A DNA stretch of 64,000 bases, taken from contig NZ_PIQS01000003.1 of NCBI RefSeq assembly GCF_003048405.1, positions 62,001-126,000 of the forward strand, in the 5' to 3' direction. The stretch's first letter is position 1. Each line of letters opens with the position of its first letter. Source of the DNA: Campylobacter concisus. GTDB taxonomy: Bacteria; Campylobacterota; Campylobacteria; Campylobacterales; Campylobacteraceae. Of this stretch, positions 63,501-64,000 are shown piece by piece. Made by a program: the position numbers and the translations under genes. The notes below the pieces were generated by a model that was given only the letters and a program-made list of their open reading frames with translations, did not search any database and was not told where the DNA came from.

Positions 63501-64000
63501 GCCCAAAGCCTGATTAACGATATTTTGATCTTCAAATTCTCTTGCGCTTACGACGTCGCTATATCCGTCGGTATCGATTTTCGGTTTTTCTAGCCCAAGC
63601 GCTCCGGTGCCCGCCTGATAGGCAATAACGTTATCGCCTCTAGCGCCGCCTCTATTTTTTATATCCTTTAAATAGTTTTGTATTTTATCTATATTAGCCT
63701 CATCGGTCGCCCTGCTATCGCCTGAAATATCTAAATTCGGTACGTCTATCGGATCTATTTGCCCCTCTACGATGTATTTAGTCGTTCGCATATAAGCGGT
63801 ATCGGAATTATATAACCCCTCTGTCGGAGTCGCCGTACGAGAGGTTAGATATTCGTATTTCGTATTGCCAAACCATCCCCTATTTTCGTTAAAATTACTA
63901 GCCGCGGCAGCATCTAACGTATGGTTCGCCGTTACGACGAAATTTCGTCCGAGTGAAGTAAAATTTCCTTTATTATTCCTAGCACCGCTATTTGGGATTT
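60534..64000 (-). CDS. S6-like serine-protease autotransporter, 5' end outside window
   Basis: The frame stays open from 63998 to the stop at 60534, about 1154 residues visible; the internal ATG at 63791 is not the start, since the catalytic His motif NFVVTANHTL lies upstream of it. The Ser motif is LPGDSGSGFFVYD near 63360, giving a chymotrypsin-like protease like IgA protease and SPATE proteins. A long beta-helix passenger follows, rich in Asn, Gly and Leu, then a helical linker (about 61700-61400) and a C-terminal outer-membrane barrel beginning FWANVNGAYFKD and ending KLEYKF with the terminal Phe. Codons with CG (TCG, CCG, ACG, GCG) are more frequent than in the neighbours, suggesting transfer. 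Substrate unknown. Confidence 0.88.
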   Translation of the reverse strand, partial: IPNSGARNNKGNFTSLGRNFVVTANHTLDAAAASNFNENRGWFGNTKYEYLTSRTATPTEGLYNSDTAYMRTTKYIVEGQIDPIDVPNLDISGDSRATDEANIDKIQNYLKDIKNRGGARGDNVIAYQAGTGALGLEKPKIDTDGYSDVVSAREFEDQNIVNQALGGSVNEISTHYSANYKTHISSINRPGVYMFMTSDRGFRNRLLPGDSGSGFFVYDTVVQKWVLVGVLSAAADNSNHASIVTMRDFSDYRRNYENLVSGLNVSNAQLVRNKDNIFSTANGSSITLNSNLDLGHGGIVVNSGNFTLINGIGSNKITRLAGFDVARGASLSLNVAADTSVHKVGKGSLIVNSSGNKTLRLGDGIVDLRAVDAFEKIYLTSGRGLLRLGVDDSLNDKIFFGNGGGKLDLNGFDQIFSNVSANSNAAKITNLSAQKATLKINGESGKDTIFHASVDKNIDVKHDGQGRELVFDGGFDIDGSLSLNNAKVTLQGHPTAHATADASVLTQAVKDKIAAAGLSEPSYMDLTRPSTLSQPDWEKRKFNAKEGIKINSSELTIGKDANVNSDIEAKNSVINLSGELTHYIDKFDGSNTYDDGLKYRQNVEKGNLLVKDVSFKNRIVMDSDSMLRVGGTKTKLKELIINGKNTAPTRSIAAGSGKLEIEDLEVSGANKLTFDPDTIVTKNLNVKNFSNANEPILDFKKILTLGAGMKFNIDFTAALRGEMTAKKTYTLLSAESIVNKGAIFNTEQKINGLFTTYAIKDGKITMRLSDKKAENPSATPGSEQELRLTGFSERQNKILNMFKNRPEYESALQSGDTETLRQMALKAESDMKEISGSSLKVSVKALQNGNELINSRLSQITQLRAKADISRFRLAGLESDFKPTAVIAYEAAEASRQRNNFWANVNGAYFKDKDSGGDLKFYGTYIGYDRSYDEVILGVNAGMSKAKFISNAVTDDAKIYSFGAYGLFEQDAHEIQSNLNLAFVNSKRSLNDSQKASVRSTGILSSNYYKYKISLGSNGEYAQAIKPVLALEFGANGVKGFKNDRYDQKDINDFNVALGVGAEYVLNGDKNAFAVQFLVKQNVYNSDDKSYVSLNNSNEYVDYKLDNNKLVYKLNLVADTKISENFALSYQLSGMLDNDKSYGVSGGMKLEYKF

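Noticed and set aside
63791..63791. ATG at 63791 as the start of the autotransporter
   Set aside because: The frame continues upstream to the window edge and contains the catalytic His motif VVTANH, so the true start lies outside.
1..64000. CRISPR arrays, rRNA genes, insertion sequences or prophage
   Set aside because: I saw no regularly spaced repeats, rRNA sequence, transposase or phage structural genes on either strand.

Overview
This window looks like the chromosome of a Campylobacter of the concisus/curvus/fetus/rectus type. By eye the DNA is AT-rich with many AAATTT tracts. The futalosine menaquinone gene mqnC, a stand-alone CheB without a receiver domain, an octahaem epsilon-type hydroxylamine-oxidoreductase-like cytochrome and a class I Campylobacter house-keeping set all fit Campylobacterota. 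From memory, blocks here keep the gene order of C. jejuni NCTC 11168: fliK-like to lepB (Cj0849c-Cj0856), cheR-cheB (Cj0923c-Cj0924c), rpiB to ychF (Cj0925-Cj0930), metG to gltX (Cj0838c-Cj0845c) and mltD to ppa (Cj0645-Cj0638c). The blocks are shuffled relative to each other, so this is a related species and not C. jejuni.

Layout. 1-811: start of a quinol-type nitric oxide reductase (minus strand, cut by the window edge) with an FNR-like operator. 1029-3911: an iron/metal-chelate ABC importer. 3951-8312: small Excalibur protein, then minus-strand recG, an M16-like protein and mqnC. 8445-12999: metal-ligand-rich lipoprotein, SPFH/NfeD pair, two NlpE-like lipoproteins and an MFS transporter. 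12989-20296: minus-strand chemotaxis adaptation (cheR, cheB), flagellar FlhX and FliK-like genes, MFS transporter, membrane proteins, hemL and a cytochrome c. 20380-28792: plus-strand folD, lepB, M50 protease, then rpiB, apt, DedA, pepA and ychF, with a minus-strand DUF4139 protein between. 28793-29229 is the only large gene-free stretch.

29230-34575: psd, a membrane metallophosphoesterase, haoA and haoC, a Crp/Fnr regulator and mscL, all minus. 34721-43376: gltX, yggT, slt, lipoprotein, mobB, fbp, a Cys-rich small protein, metG, a Mur-ligase-like remnant and ybeY; queC follows. 44335-55950 is a long compact minus-strand run read nadK-recN-cbrR-tatD-mltD-rlpA-hisB-kdsC-lptC-lptA-ysxC-(mreD-like)-mrdA, mostly envelope building, LPS export and division. 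56043-60224: aspS, adk, a broken lipoprotein gene, a YgiW-type OB-fold protein and ppa. A tRNA with anticodon CAT follows, and next to it a large serine-protease autotransporter of different base composition runs off the right edge.

The most interesting items are the nitrogen-oxide set (qNor, octahaem HaoA with its HaoC quinol dehydrogenase, and an FNR-type regulator whose recognition helix fits a perfect dyad in front of norZ), the tandem NlpE-like lipoproteins with a Met/His/Cys-rich lipoprotein nearby, a Mur-ligase N-terminal-like protein without its ATP motif, a lipoprotein gene interrupted by one in-frame stop, and the probably acquired autotransporter beside a tRNA gene. I found no rRNA, CRISPR array, insertion sequence or prophage.
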